Shown here: positions 46,590-57,474 of the stretch, piece after piece
How the letters are laid out: each line of letters starts with the position of its first letter
How positions within the stretch are numbered: position 1 is the stretch's first letter
NCBI GenBank assembly: GCA_032433765.1
Contig: JAVIAB010000124.1
Location: forward strand, 91,940,845 to 92,004,844
Direction of reading: 5' to 3'
Length of the DNA: 64,000 bases
Origin: Megaustenia siamemsis
Lineage: Eukaryota > Mollusca > Gastropoda > Stylommatophora > Ariophantidae
The notes under the pieces: generated by a model
The model's input: the letters and a program-made list of their open reading frames with translations, nothing else
Told to the model about the DNA's origin: nothing
Database searches by the model: none
Made by a program: the position numbers and the translations under genes

Positions 46590-47525
46590 TTTTTGCTTAT
46601 GAGATGAGATTTTTGTGTTTTGGGGTTAAATTATTTTGTCTTTTGGACTATGGGTCTAGATTTTTTTAAGGGTTTTGTGTCCAAGTTTGTGAGTATAAGT
46701 CGAAATTTTAGAGCTTGGTGTTACATTAATTGTCGTTTGGAGTAATATTTTGGACTTTGAATGTCCTTTTTTGGTCTTTCGTGTACAACTATTTTGAGTT
46801 TGGGTTGTCTTTTTGACAAACTTTTGGACTTTGCATATAACTATTTGGTCTTTCGTGTCTAACTATTTTGACTTTCGGTCTAAATTTTGTAGGGTTTTGT
46901 GCCCAAGTTTGTGCATATGAGTCGAAATTTTAGGGCTTGTTATATTATTTGTGTTTTGAAGTAACATTTTGGACTTTGAATATAACTATTTGGTCTTTCG
47001 TGTCTAACTATTTTGACTTTGGGTTTAAATTTTGTAGGGTTTTGAGTTCAACTTTTTGGTTATGAACGAAATTTTGGGGTTAAGTGTTACATTAGTTGTC
47101 TTTTGGAGTAACTTTTTGGACTTTGCATATAAATTTTTGGGCTTTGTGTCTAACTATTTTGAGTTTAGGTTGTCTTTTTGACAAACTTTTGGATTTGAAT
47201 ATAACATTTACGACTTTTGTGGTGAACTAGTATCACTTTGGGACTAAATTTTTAGGATTTTGAGTTAAACTTTTTGGTTATGGGACGAAATTTTGGGATT
47301 AAGAGTTACATTAGTTGTCTTTTGGAGTAACTTTTTGGCCTTTGCATATACATTGTTGGGTTTTGTGTCTAACTATTTTGAGTTTAGGTTGTCTTTTTGA
47401 CAAACTTTTGGACTTTGCATATAACATTTACGACTTTCGTGTCGAACAATTACGACTTTGGGACTAACTTTGTATAATTCGTGTTCAACTTTGTGAGTAT
47501 GAGTCGAAATTTTGGGGTTTGGAAC
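46590..47525 (-). repeat. Satellite B, right arm
   Basis: Mirror of 41630-42640. It is shorter than its partner (about 935 versus 1,010 bp), so one arm has gained or lost sequence since duplication. Confidence 0.88.
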
Positions 47526-47809
47526 TAAGTTTTCTTACCTGAAATGATCATCTTTACTGTTCTCTGTCATTCAATCAAGTGATAAAGATATGGAACTCCA
47601 AAGTCTAAGAGCTGAGGTAATCACCTTTAATGATGTATGTCGTTCGTTGACGTGGGAAACACTGGTATTAAAGCCTTCAGCGGTCTAAATGAGGTCATAG
47701 AACTCTTCTGGAATTGGTTCAGGGGTCAAAATGAGTTCAAGTAATCCACCACCCCGCCTTTCTTTCCCCCACCACTGACCCGACAGCCACTACCTACGCT
47801 TCGGCTAAC

Positions 47810-47940
47810 GCGCTTCTCTGATTGGTTAATCCACCTGTCAGTCATTTCTTTGCCCCGCCTCCTATACTAATACTCTTCTCTGGTTGGTTAATCCCGATAT
47901 CAGTCGATGTTGGCATAGTCACTCGCTGATAGGCTAATTT
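47810..47940 (-). promoter_or_regulatory. CCAAT/GC-box cluster, right arm
   Basis: CTGATTGGTT (47819-47828) and GCCCCGCCTCC (47852-47862) are kept. The outer CCAAT has mutated (GCTGATAGGC at 47926-47935). Confidence 0.42.
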
Positions 47941-48279
47941 ATTCATTTCTTACCAGGATATATTTAAACTAGACGGCGTTATAAGTTTAGTTGATTCAAG
48001 GAAAGTTACTGTTCACTCTAGCGGAGTTTTGCACAGTAAGTTGGCTTGTTTTCTCTTAAAGTATGTTAAGGGTTATCGATAATAGGTTATATTCAGTGTA
48101 GATGATTGAGACTATATTTTATACTGTAAGTTTGAATGTTTTCTCTTAAAGTATGGTAAGGGTTAACGATAACAGGTTATTCAACTGTATTGATGTAAAG
48201 TTGTTAAGATAAATATTGTTGAATTCCTACGTTTTTTCATGTTTTCTAATTGGTTGATTAAAGTATGATATACCAGACA

Positions 48280-48765
48280 ACCACCATACAGCCCTAATGT
48301 CACACTAGACGCCCGGGATACAGCCCTCATATCACACTAGACGACCTCCATACACCCCTCATACCACACTAGACGACCTCCATACACCCTCACGACACAG
48401 TAGACGACCTCCATACACCCATCACGATACACTAAACGACCTCCATACACCCATCATGACACACTAGACGCCGTCCATACACCCATCACGACATACTAGC
48501 CATCATACCCCACTAGACGACCTCCGCACACCCATCACGACATACTAGCCGACCTCCATGCACCCATCATGGCACACTAGACGACCCCTATACAACCATC
48601 ATGACACACTAAACGCCCTCTATACACCCAATATGACACACTAGACGACCTCCGTACACCCATCACGACATACTAGCCGACCTCCATTGACCCATCACGG
48701 CACACTAGACGACCCCTATACAGCCCTTATTACACACTAGGCGACCTCCATACACCCATCGCTGC
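48280..48765 (-). repeat. Satellite A, right arm
   Basis: Mirror of 40395-40890, reading ACACTAGACGACCTCCATAC on the + strand. Confidence 0.93.
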
Positions 48766-49559
48766 GATGAACATACTAGCAAGACAGACTGTATAAACTG
48801 TAAGGGTGTTAAAGCATACACCAAACGAACGCCCGGACTTTTAAACTAGAGTACGAACGGACAGCTCTTGTTAGTTTATGTAGTAAGACGTACCATTGCA
48901 GTGGGGGTTACGATAAAATCAGTTGCAAAGGGCTAAGCAAGCAACTCAACAAATTAGATAAAGATATGTTTTAGAGGTTCTCGCCACGCAAAAGGCTAAG
49001 GATGGGAAAAATGTAGGTTTCAAAGTCTTAAATAATTCCATATTTTCCTACAGTCAAACAAGAAATGCTCTTTCCTATTTCTATATAAAAAGAAAGGTAG
49101 CTGATGATAATGTCTCGACTACGCCTCTAGATATTTAACTCTTTACACTACCAGTTTAGCCTAACCAGGAATCTCTAACAGTTTCACCCTTATGATTCAT
49201 TTATGACACAAATCTAAGCAGACGCCCAACTACATAGCTATAAATAAATGTTATCCTTGTACTATATATTTACTTCGTGTACTAAATATGTTTGTAATGT
49301 TATATAATATCCACTGTATGTTATACACCTATTGAGATAATAAAAGAATAAAATATATCTTTGTCTTCTGTCTTATATTGATCGTTTTTCATTGATGTTG
49401 TATAATCTACTAACCTATCACTATCGCTCAAGTGCATCAAGAACTCCAAAGTCAGCACATACCAGACATAAACAGCGCACTTCCGGGGTCACCGGGACTA
49501 GAGGTCAACATCCCGACACGAAATGTCACGGTTAACTCCCCCTGCGCCTACGGTACATT

Positions 49560-49576
49560 AGGCGCGCCGCGCGCCT
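49560..49576. other. GC-rich 17-bp palindrome near right end
   Basis: AGGCGCGCCGCGCGCCT, mirror of 39576-39592. Confidence 0.85.
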
Positions 49577-49637
49577 ACTATATATCTTTGTTAATTTAGC
49601 GCCTAAATGAATATCAAATGGACCCTTGTATACTACT

Positions 49638-49905
<268 letters not shown>

Positions 49906-50109
49906 GTTAACAAATTATAATGTATTTTATAGATTAGAAAATATGTGTAACTGTGGTCTTTGCTAGTGATGAGATATAGTTGAAAAGTATTCTAGTCGAA
50001 TATATCCTGTATTAGGTCCGCAATACCTGCCCTACCCGGGACGCTGTAACTTACCCCACTTTTTGAAGACATGAACTGGGTTGACATGTACACTGTGGGG
50101 ACGCAGTCA

Positions 50110-51520
50110 TTCTCTTTGAGTGGGCTTTCAGTTTAGTCATTAGTCGAAAGATCATCCTCCTTGCACAAGGGGCATACCCATAAGTGCTCCGATTTCCTTT
50201 CGAGTAAATTCACAAGTGTGTGACGGCTGATCGTGCCGGTTCGCAGTTGGTTAACCATACACCTCTGGCGTCCTGAAAAATGTTCGCTCTTTGCTGTGCC
50301 AAGCCTTACACGACTATGCGTTAGTCTCGCCATTGCGTTTGAATCCTTGTCGTCTCGAAAGTCTGCTACTCTTCCCGCCTCGCGGATTGCGTGTAAAATG
50401 TCTGCGTTGTCCATGGCGTTGCCATCTGAAATTTTAGCCTTTTCAGCAAGCTTGTCAGCTCGTTCGTTCCCTTGCACTCCAGAGTGGCCAGGTACGTAGA
50501 TGAAGACGATTTCTTTTAAAGTTGACAGCTGCAGGGACTTCAACCACTCTCTTCGCCTCCACCCAGCCTCAACCTTCTTAAGCATACTCATGGAGTCACT
50601 GAGAAAACATACTCCTGCGAAAGACTGTGTTTCGAGCCATGTCATTGCCTTAGTGACTGCTAAAACCTCCACTGTCATGCTGCTCGTTGTTTGCGAAAAA
50701 GCACCACTATCCTCATGCACCATTTGCCCTTTCACCTGCGCTGTATATGCCATGAACATCGTTTATTTCGTACAACCGAACCATCTGTGTAGATAATAAT
50801 ATTGCCGGACGTTACGTTTTCTTTGATTAAGGCCTGAATCTTATCCTCTACGACCTTGGGATTCATCGTTCTACATTCTTTATTCAGTGTTATGCAGACT
50901 TTGATAGTAATTATAGAAATGTCATTTGGCCATTGCCGCCATTCTTCTCCACGCTGCAAGTCATTTAGCATGCACACCTTTTGAATGGATTTCTCTGCCC
51001 TGCCCATCCATGACTGGCCTCGCTCGAGTCTATCACCTTTTGGTGCTATCGCTACAGAATTTAAAGGATGTCTTTCATCAGCAAGAATGTTCAGAAAAGC
51101 GCGTGCTCTACACAACTCGATTCTACTTTCTATGGTTGGAATGTCAAGTAGGTATCTTAACGCTCTGCATGACGTGTCTCTAGTGCAGCCAAGAATAATG
51201 CGCATAGCCTCGTTCTGAATTTTTCGAGCCTCTCTAACTGAAGTTTGCTGAGAGTTTGAATCGCCAAAGCGTATTCTAGAACAGAAACAACCAGTCCCTG
51301 GTATAATGTATGCAGGTGCCGCTGTTCACTGCCTGCAGCGGCCATTACTTTCATAGCAGCAAGACCCTTTTTTGCTTTCTCTATCACGTTATCAATGTGC
51401 TTTACGAAAGCAAGGCTTCGATCTAAATGAATACCTAAATATTTCATTGTCATAGATCTTGGCAAAGTGTCTGAAAACATTTCTACAGATGGAGTATCAA
51501 TATTGCTTTCAGTTTAAAGT
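50110..51520 (-). pseudogene. LINE ORF2 C-terminal half with RNase H domain
   Basis: Minus strand. 51480-51157 encodes the end of the RT region (MKYLGIHLDRSLAFVKHI, YQGLVVSVLEYA). 51205-50735 continues with ILGCTRDTSCRALRYLLDIP, then IIIYTDGSV. A 1-base frameshift near 50745 leads into 50759-50133 with the rest of RNase H: MTVEVLAV, FLSDSMSML, YVPGHSGVQGNERADKLAEK. The four acidic positions of RNase H (DGS, VE, SDS, GNERAD) are all present. A CPLC cysteine pair lies near the C-terminus. RNase H after RT is typical of I/Jockey-like clades. Frameshift and 5' truncation make it defective; it is otherwise one of the youngest-looking LINE pieces here. Related tails: 56935-57320 and 23715-23915. 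Confidence 0.85.
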
Positions 51521-51950
51521 GTTCTAATCGTACAATCGTGACCTTTAGTTCTCATTTCAAGATCAGGGTACGATCTAGTGGTAATTCGATGTTTTTCAAC
51601 ACCTTTTTCTTCTTTGGTGATCATCTACTACTATGGAATCAGACGTTTAGACTAGCAGCCTTCATAAACAAGATGGTGCATTTAACATATAGTTAGTAAA
51701 GCACGGTTGTTTATATGGGCTGTATGTGTGTCCTTAGGATTTTGATAGTAATGTCGATCTGTAGGATATGCTCTAGATTTGTTCTAAATGTTTGCATGTT
51801 GCAAGGTCATAGAAGGTTACCTCATGTCGGTGTACCCTGAGTCCACAATGACCTTGACCTGTTCTGTGACTGAATAGTTAGTTAGCCGTTGGATTATTAT
51901 CATCACTCATCGGACAGAAGAAAAAAAAACTTTCCATAAGCGCTTAGATC
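51521..51950. other. No recognisable feature
   Basis: May include upstream decayed parts of the RNase H LINE. Nothing is readable. Confidence 0.4.
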
Positions 51951-51954
51951 TCCT

Positions 51955-52160
51955 CTTAGTCTGAATATCTTGGCCTGGACCACCGACGTTCGGACAACGC
52001 GTGTTCGATTCCCGCTGGGAGCAGAGTGAATTGTACTCGTGGTTGGGAAAAAAAAATACACCCACGGTCGACCCAGCCGTTGGCAGAAATGGGTACCAGT
52101 GTATTACCCTGGCAAGGTGAGGAATGTTGCCTCGCATCTGAGTTTAGATGCTTGAAGCGA
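51955..52160 (+). mobile_element. Fourth tRNA-derived SINE (SINE-4)
   Basis: A tRNA-like start (TTGGCCTGGACCACCGACGT, then GTGTTCGATTCCCGC as B box) is followed by an A-rich linker and a body with GTCGACCCAGCCGTTGGCAG and AATGGGTACCAGTGTATTAC. Part of the body (GACCCAGCCGT...GGGTACC) echoes SINE-1, suggesting shared tail modules. Confidence 0.6.
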
Positions 52161-52189
52161 CACTATGCAGCAATCTCCGAACATTTCTA

Positions 52190-52262
52190 GGTAGGCGGCC
52201 GAGCACATATGGGTGCAAACTTGCGTGCTAAGACGCCGGTTCAAGTCTCGTACTTTACCTTA
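52190..52262 (+). mobile_element. tRNA-like sequence, possible SINE head
   Basis: GGCGGCCGAGCACATATGGG and CCGGTTCAAGTCTCG resemble A and B boxes of a leucine- or serine-type tRNA. Stem pairing is not convincing, so a functional tRNA is unlikely. Confidence 0.4.
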
Positions 52263-52545
52263 CCTTTACCTATCTTGGTCTGTTCAAAAATATACAAAAG
52301 AGCACATATAGGGGAGGGGGTGTGTCTTATTCTTGGACGCTTCTTCACCAGTTCTGCTACTAAACAATCGTTTACTAAACAACTATTCCCGAGAATAAAA
52401 AGACATTTTCCAGCTATCCAGTGTGAACCGCACAGGTACTGTACACTAACTTTACGAATAACAACCGTATTGTATATGTTACTTCCGCCAAGTGACAGAG
52501 ATCGGCAGAGCTACATTAAGTAGGCGATCACAACATTTTGGTGCT

Positions 52546-52600
52546 ACACACACACACACACACTTACGCGCGCGCGCGCAACCACACACACACACACTAC
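52546..52600. repeat. (CA)n(CG)n(CA)n microsatellite
   Basis: CA runs interrupted by a CGCGCGCGCG block, a potential Z-DNA-forming sequence. Confidence 0.92.
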
Positions 52601-52688
52601 AGACGTATGACCTTACATTTTTTCGCACGGGTTCAGTGGCAAGTGAGACACCTTATATTACCGAGAATTTGCCTATTTATGGCATAAT

Positions 52689-52932
52689 AAAGCCCGGTCA
52701 CGCTAAGTGGCGTATAGGGAATGTGGTGTTAGTGACCATAAATTTTACAGACCTTCGGCACATGATTTTTGGGGTAATGTGGTCGGTATTACGCCGTGCC
52801 GCTTTACTTTCCCAGAAAAAAATCCGGTACCCATTAAAGACTGGGTGTACCTGGAAGCGTTTGTTTAAGAACGAACCCTACCTCTTGTCCTTTGTAGTCC
52901 AGTTCACTAACCACTGAGCTATTGAGGCTCCC
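52689..52932 (-). mobile_element. SINE-1, full length
   Basis: Body and head are present (GGGAGCCTCAATAGCTCAGT on the minus strand). Flanking TTTATGGCATA and TTTATGATATA are a possible decayed target duplication. Confidence 0.9.
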
Positions 52933-53224
52933 TGTTTATGATATACTTGTGTACAAATATATCCACTGTTTCAATAATTATCTACTAGAATTATATAGCC
53001 TAAAGCAAAGTTCATATACAATAAGGAATGTGATAATGTTAATGAAGTTGCGCCTGTCCTTTCGCTTCAATCATTCAGTAAAATACTATGACTAAAGCTA
53101 GTTTTTTCATACAAATATTATTATTACACATTTTTGGAATTGTGCGATGTTACACTCTATGTGTTATATTGTGTAGCGTTGTGTCAAGACGAAATTCAAA
53201 CTGTTAGCGAGATAATCATCGCGT

Positions 53225-53790
53225 TCAGTGCATATCATCATCATGCACCATACGAGGTTGGCGTAGGCGATCATGTCCTTCCACAATCTTCTATCTACAG
53301 TGTATCGTATCAGTTCTGTTGTTGACTGTTTTCCATGCCATGACATCAAGCTCTCTAGTATTTTCTCTCTTGTAGTCCGCGATATCTCTTTCCTTTTATT
53401 TTGCCAGTTGTTACCAAGTATTCCAACTTTCCATTTCTCATGATGTGACCAAAAAATGGTGCTGGTTTCTTTCTGATGTTTTTTAGGAGCTCACTTTTTG
53501 TGTTGGCCTCTTTGAGAATGTCTTCATTGGTCTTTTTTGCTGTCCAGGGAACTTTTAACATTCTTCTGAGAAATCCCATTGCTGTGTCCTCTAATCTTCT
53601 TTACATTTGTTTTGTCCACTGTCCATGTTTTGCTTCCATAGGTCAGAATTGGTTCTATATAGCACTGATGGACTCTCTTTCTAATTTCTATTGACATATA
53701 TTTGTTGCATAAGATATTTTTTTTCATTTTCCTAGATTCTATTTTGGCCTGAGCTATTCTAGTTTTTGTTTCAGTGGTGCATCTCAGTAC
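53225..53790 (-). pseudogene. LINE ORF2 C-terminal fragment (family B')
   Basis: The minus strand reads KKNILCNKYMSIEIRKRVHQ, CYIEPILTYGSKTWTVDKTN, then GFLRRMLKVPWTAKKTNEDI, FFGHIMRNGKLEYLVTTGKI and, near 53270, the RRLWKDMIAYANL tail. Two frameshifts at least. Close to 35830-36470. Confidence 0.83.
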
Positions 53791-54015
53791 TTATACAGTT
53801 CGTTTTTACAAAGTGATGAGCCGCGCGCTTTTCAAACGTAGTTCAGCTCCAGTGCATCCGCTACGATTCGGACAACTTAAACTAAGCGATAGAAATGATT
53901 GAAATAGAGTTTGTAGTCTTGTAATTTTTGACAATTTCGATAAAGAAATGCACTCAGTGAAGTAATTCTCATTATCAAAGCATTTCATGGAGCTAAACTC
54001 AAATAAAATACCTTT
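53791..54015. other. No recognisable feature
   Basis: Short unassigned interval between LINE fragments. Confidence 0.4.
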
Positions 54016-54019
54016 TCAT

Positions 54020-54235
54020 ATGGCATCATTCGAAATGCTGTCTCCGCATCAAAGGTTGGCAACAATGGAGCGCTATTCCACTCTGTCTCTTGCTTTGATG
54101 GTGCAGGTTGCTTTGATGGCTGACTTGTCAATCTTTTGATGTTACTCGTCCATGTTAGTCTTGGTCTGCCTCTTTTACCTTGTATTCTCCCTTCCAGTAT
54201 TACTTTTACTAGGCTGCTATGTCCATACCCCCAAA
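54020..54235 (-). pseudogene. LINE ORF2 C-terminal fragment (family C)
   Basis: The minus strand encodes SSLVKVILEGRIQGKRGRPR, LTWTSNIKRLTSQPS and a tail with EWNSAPLL, matching 5180-5395 and 62110-62265. Confidence 0.72.
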
Positions 54236-54770
54236 AATGTTATTCCTTTCATATATCATGGTTCCAAATTAATGCCGTTTGAATTCTCAGAAGCCGGGAT
54301 ACTGTAACTCGACGTCTTTTATGATCTACAAACTGTCACAAAATCTGGAATGATTAATATTACTTTCGGTTTCCTTTATTTTACGCATTCAAACTATTTA
54401 AGATTTTGTTTTCTTATATGTGAACCTTTTTTTTTCCGAGAATCTTTTAATCTGCAGCAACGTTTATATGAATGCGGTTTTTATGTTGAAGAAAAACAAG
54501 ATATTCTTTTACTCGTAGTAATAAACGTTTGAATATGAAATATGTTTTTTTTTAGAAGCTGTATCGGCATATTGCGTTGGCGAACTCTGTGGTTGATTGA
54601 TGATGAATGTAGGAGGTAAACGTGATCTGAACATTCCGCAACATCTGATTAATCAATGCTTCCTGGTCTGTGTGCATTCATGCTGAGGCGTGTCTTGTTT
54701 GCAACTTCAATTTAAGACAAGAGAATGAGGCAGAAAAACAGGGCGGCTATTTCTTTTCTGGATGTGACAC
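54236..54770. other. No recognisable feature
   Basis: AT-rich; a 60-codon frame at 54350-54532 is not recognisable. Confidence 0.4.
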
Positions 54771-54774
54771 GGGG

Positions 54775-55125
54775 GAGTATAAGCGCGTGAGATCTTCCGG
54801 TCGCAAGTCCGGCTTGTTGCAGGAGCTACTGAGTTAAGTGCTCTGTGCACACCGTGAGCTGTGTGTTTCATCTGTTTTGATCATGCTCCGATATTCCAAT
54901 TGCTTACGATGAATGCTGATATCGTATGACAGGAACAGTTGGCCGTGTTCACTCTCTGTGCGGTTTCGCCTTATGTCTTTTGGCGTGTGCTGAGACTGCT
55001 ATGGTGGGGACTACAGCTACCTTTCTTTGCTTGGGAGATGTGTTAGAAATTCGGATGATTCCACTGGCACGGACGGTTGAGCAATTATGGATTTTAATTC
55101 GTTTGCAGTGATACCGAGGCCTACC
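54775..55125. repeat. Dispersed repeat R3, copy 3
   Basis: Same orientation as 9590-9945. CACACCGTGAGCTGTGT and ATTCGGATGATTCCACTGGC are shared. On the minus strand it keeps VRASGIIRI and AHAKRHKAKPHRE, which resemble the peptides of copies 1 and 2. Confidence 0.68.
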
Positions 55126-55129
55126 ATAA

Positions 55130-55440
55130 CCAGATAACCAGATTCCGGTCGCAATTGCAGGGTCGGCACTTCATCAGCTGACCAAGACGTAGAAATGGTT
55201 TCCCCATGGTAACAATCTTTAGGATCGCCGTTTTCATGTAGTTATGGTTATTACTGATATAGAGGACTCAGTATTGCAGTACCTCTGAGCTGGACTAGTA
55301 GTTTCATGGGATAACCGAACTCCAACCTATCCAGTACAAGCCGGGAATGTCAAGAAGGTCATTACAACCTGCCACATTAATCAGTAAAAGGGCACAATAA
55401 ACTCGCGCTTTATATCAACAGCAAGTTTCAACATAGTCCC
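55130..55440 (+). repeat. Dispersed repeat R5
   Basis: Matches 57475-57800 in order: CATCAGCTGA.CAAG, TACTGATA..G.A, TGCAGTACCTC, CAAGCCGGGAATGTCAA. It follows R3 directly and may be part of the same larger element. Confidence 0.6.
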
Positions 55441-55819
55441 ATACAAGAATTTGCAGGAAGATCATGTCGAAGACTTGCATTTACAAAAAAGCTGAATTTA
55501 TGAAAATTACTGAACCAGTTGAGAAGTAAATCGTCTATCAAAACTAGTTCAATCAAAAACTTAAAGTGGGGGCGGGATCTGTGCGTATGAAAAGGGAAGA
55601 GCCGTTTTAAAACGTTGCTGTGTTGCTATCTCGTGGTTCTTGATAAGCGTCCAGTTCCCTCAGCGCTTTCTTCCTGTACACACAAGTGACTGTAGTCACC
55701 CCGACTTAGCCGGACACTGTCTGACCTTTCTTCGCTTCTTCCACCGTAATTAGGTTCATACCTTCTCAACACTTAGCTTCTCACCTGGTCGTATAACCTG
55801 CACATGTTTATCGCCTCAA

Positions 55820-56102
55820 TGCGTACTTCGCGTTGTGTTGATCTGGCATTGGTGGTGGTGGTATTTCTTACTTCGCGTTGTGTTGATCTGGCATTGGTGG
55901 TGGTGGTATTTCTTACTTCGCGTTGTGTTGATCTGGCATTGGTGGTGGTGGTATTTCTTACTTCGCGTTGTGTTGATCTGGCATTGGTGGTGGTGGTATT
56001 TCTTACTTCGCGTTGTGTTGATCTGGCATTGGTATTTCTTACTTCGCGTTGTGTTGATCTGGCATTGGTGGTGGTGGTATTTCTTACTTCGCGTTGTGAT
56101 GA
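55820..56102 (+). repeat. 45-bp tandem repeat, 6-7 units
   Basis: Unit TACTTCGCGTTGTGTTGATC, TGGCATTGGTGGTGGTGGTA, TTTCT. One unit lacks GGTGGTGGT. The period is a multiple of three, so open frames appear on both strands; they are artefacts. Confidence 0.95.
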
Positions 56103-56665
56103 TCTGCCCAATCGGCCAACTAAAACAACCTGTTACACAGCCGTACACTATTAAATTCACACAAATCATGAATAAACACAATACTTCACTTAGTTTATTT
56201 ACAATGTGCTGAGTACAACAATCTATTTCCATTTGCTGGGCGGTCTGACTAACCGCTCCAGTCTATCCAGTAGACTTAGCAACGTTTTGGCTCCCTGTCG
56301 CCCTACACTTACAGGTGACTTATCTAGCCTTTCTCTAACTCCCACCTGATCTATATCTGTGTTGAAATCTCCACCTAAACTCTTATTTACGAAAGAGCGT
56401 TTGCTCTGTTCCCAATGAACAAGCCAGCGCCTAGCAGCACGGCCGCCTCCTACACTGGCTCTATCTCTAAACTGGAACTTGTCTTAAAAAGAAATAGATT
56501 TTCACTGGATGAGCCGGCGCTTAATGGCGCGGCCGCCTCCTAAACTGGACTTCTCTCTACCACCTAACTGGAACTTGTCTTTCCCTCTCTCCAGCCCTTG
56601 AAGAATCTCGTCTTCCATCCAATCACAGAACACCTACGTCATCACTCAGCCAATCAAATCAAATC

Positions 56666-56725
56666 AAACTCTAGAGTGAGTTGCCTTAATATGTACCCAT
56701 ATTAAGGCAACTCACTCTAGAGTTT
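56666..56725. other. Perfect 28-bp hairpin with 4-base loop
   Basis: 56666-56693 (AAACTCTAGAGTGAGTTGCC...) is exactly complementary to 56698-56725, loop TACC. A perfect match suggests recent origin, for example by template switching, or selection on a hairpin. Confidence 0.95.
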
Positions 56726-56934
56726 CTCATCATTCACTTATTGCACGAATTTCTTACAATCTTCACTCAACACTATCACTGCCCCGGGCCACTGTCTCAA
56801 CTCACGGCGGTTCTCAAATCTCACATTACCTATAATGGTTCTCCCATTGTGTTTACCCTATACACAACTACATCTATTTCCTTACATCCCTACATCTCCC
56901 GGCTGCACGTATGCAATGGGTAAAGTCATTGCAG

Positions 56935-57320
56935 AAGTAAAAAATACATAAATACGCCTTACTCTACGTCCCAGGACATACGGGTCTACGGGGAAATGAA
57001 ACAGCTGACAGGTTGGCTCGCTGCGCTATTGTTAAGGACAGTCAACCAATGGATCGGGCGGGCATCATCAATGCCCTCAGGGAAGGACACAGGACTTCAA
57101 CAACCATGAGTCCACGTAACTCCGGATAAAAGAGCTAGGATTTTAGATAGGCACAGCCAGAAACGAGAAACTTAATGGGCGTGTAAGATGACTAATTAAT
57201 CAACACAGAACTGGAGTCGTCAGTCGCTGGACACTTCGAGACTTGCTGAGGAGGGAATATGAGCACTTATGGACATGTTCGGAGTGTAATGATGATGACC
57301 CGCTAATAGCTCAGTAACTT
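56935..57320 (+). pseudogene. RNase H-type LINE fragment
   Basis: KYALLYVPGHTGLRGNETAD, RLARCAIVKDSQPMDRAGII, NALREG, then a frameshift to VVSRWTLRDLLRREYEHLWT. It corresponds to the last part of RNase H and the C-terminal region of the 50110-51520 element, but from a diverged copy. Confidence 0.75.
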
Positions 57321-57474
57321 ACCACAGTTGCTAACGTAAACATAGACATATGATTTTAAACATTTGGCCTTTTGAATCCGGACTGGAGACATGTCAAGAT
57401 TATTTAAAGCAACAATAGTAACAAATGAATTCGTCTGACTAACATGTATGTGCCTTTATTTGGCTTGTGCACTA

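Larger units (their letters stand above)
39515..49637. mobile_element. 10.1-kb foldback element: giant inverted repeat, Polinton-like ends, non-autonomous
   Basis: The whole 10,123 bp is a palindrome: arm 39515-44467, unique centre 44468-44629, arm 44630-49637. It begins AGTAGTATACAAG and ends with the exact reverse complement CTTGTATACTACT, abutting TCTATC on each side. Arms are nearly identical where compared (about 200 bp near the outer ends without a difference) but have real substitutions and indels (for example AGAATCC versus AGGGTCC, and arm lengths of 4,953 and 5,008), so it is not a simple sequencing foldback. No transposase, integrase, polymerase B or capsid frame exists; all open frames come from tandem repeats. 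Polintons are known for 6-bp duplications, inverted ends starting AG, and short terminal repeats linked to protein-primed replication. The assignment here is an inference from ends only. Alternatives are an unnamed Foldback-type DNA transposon or a satellite-rich inverted duplication. Confidence 0.85.
44630..49637 (-). repeat. Palindrome right arm
   Basis: Reverse complement of 39515-44467 with scattered differences and a net 55-bp length gain, mostly within the satellites. It ends ACTACT next to TCTATC. Confidence 0.95.
55570..56930. other. Unclassified region containing minisatellite and hairpin
   Basis: No gene. Patchy resemblance to 11280-12320. It holds the 45-bp array and the 28-bp hairpin listed separately. 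Confidence 0.3.

Noticed and set aside
39515..49637. Palindrome as an assembly or missed-adapter artefact
   Set aside because: The flanking TATC repeat continues in direct and not inverted orientation, the arms carry different substitutions and lengths, and there is a unique 162-bp centre.
55804..56232. Open frames of 112-138 codons on both strands
   Set aside because: Produced by a 45-bp tandem repeat whose period is a multiple of three.
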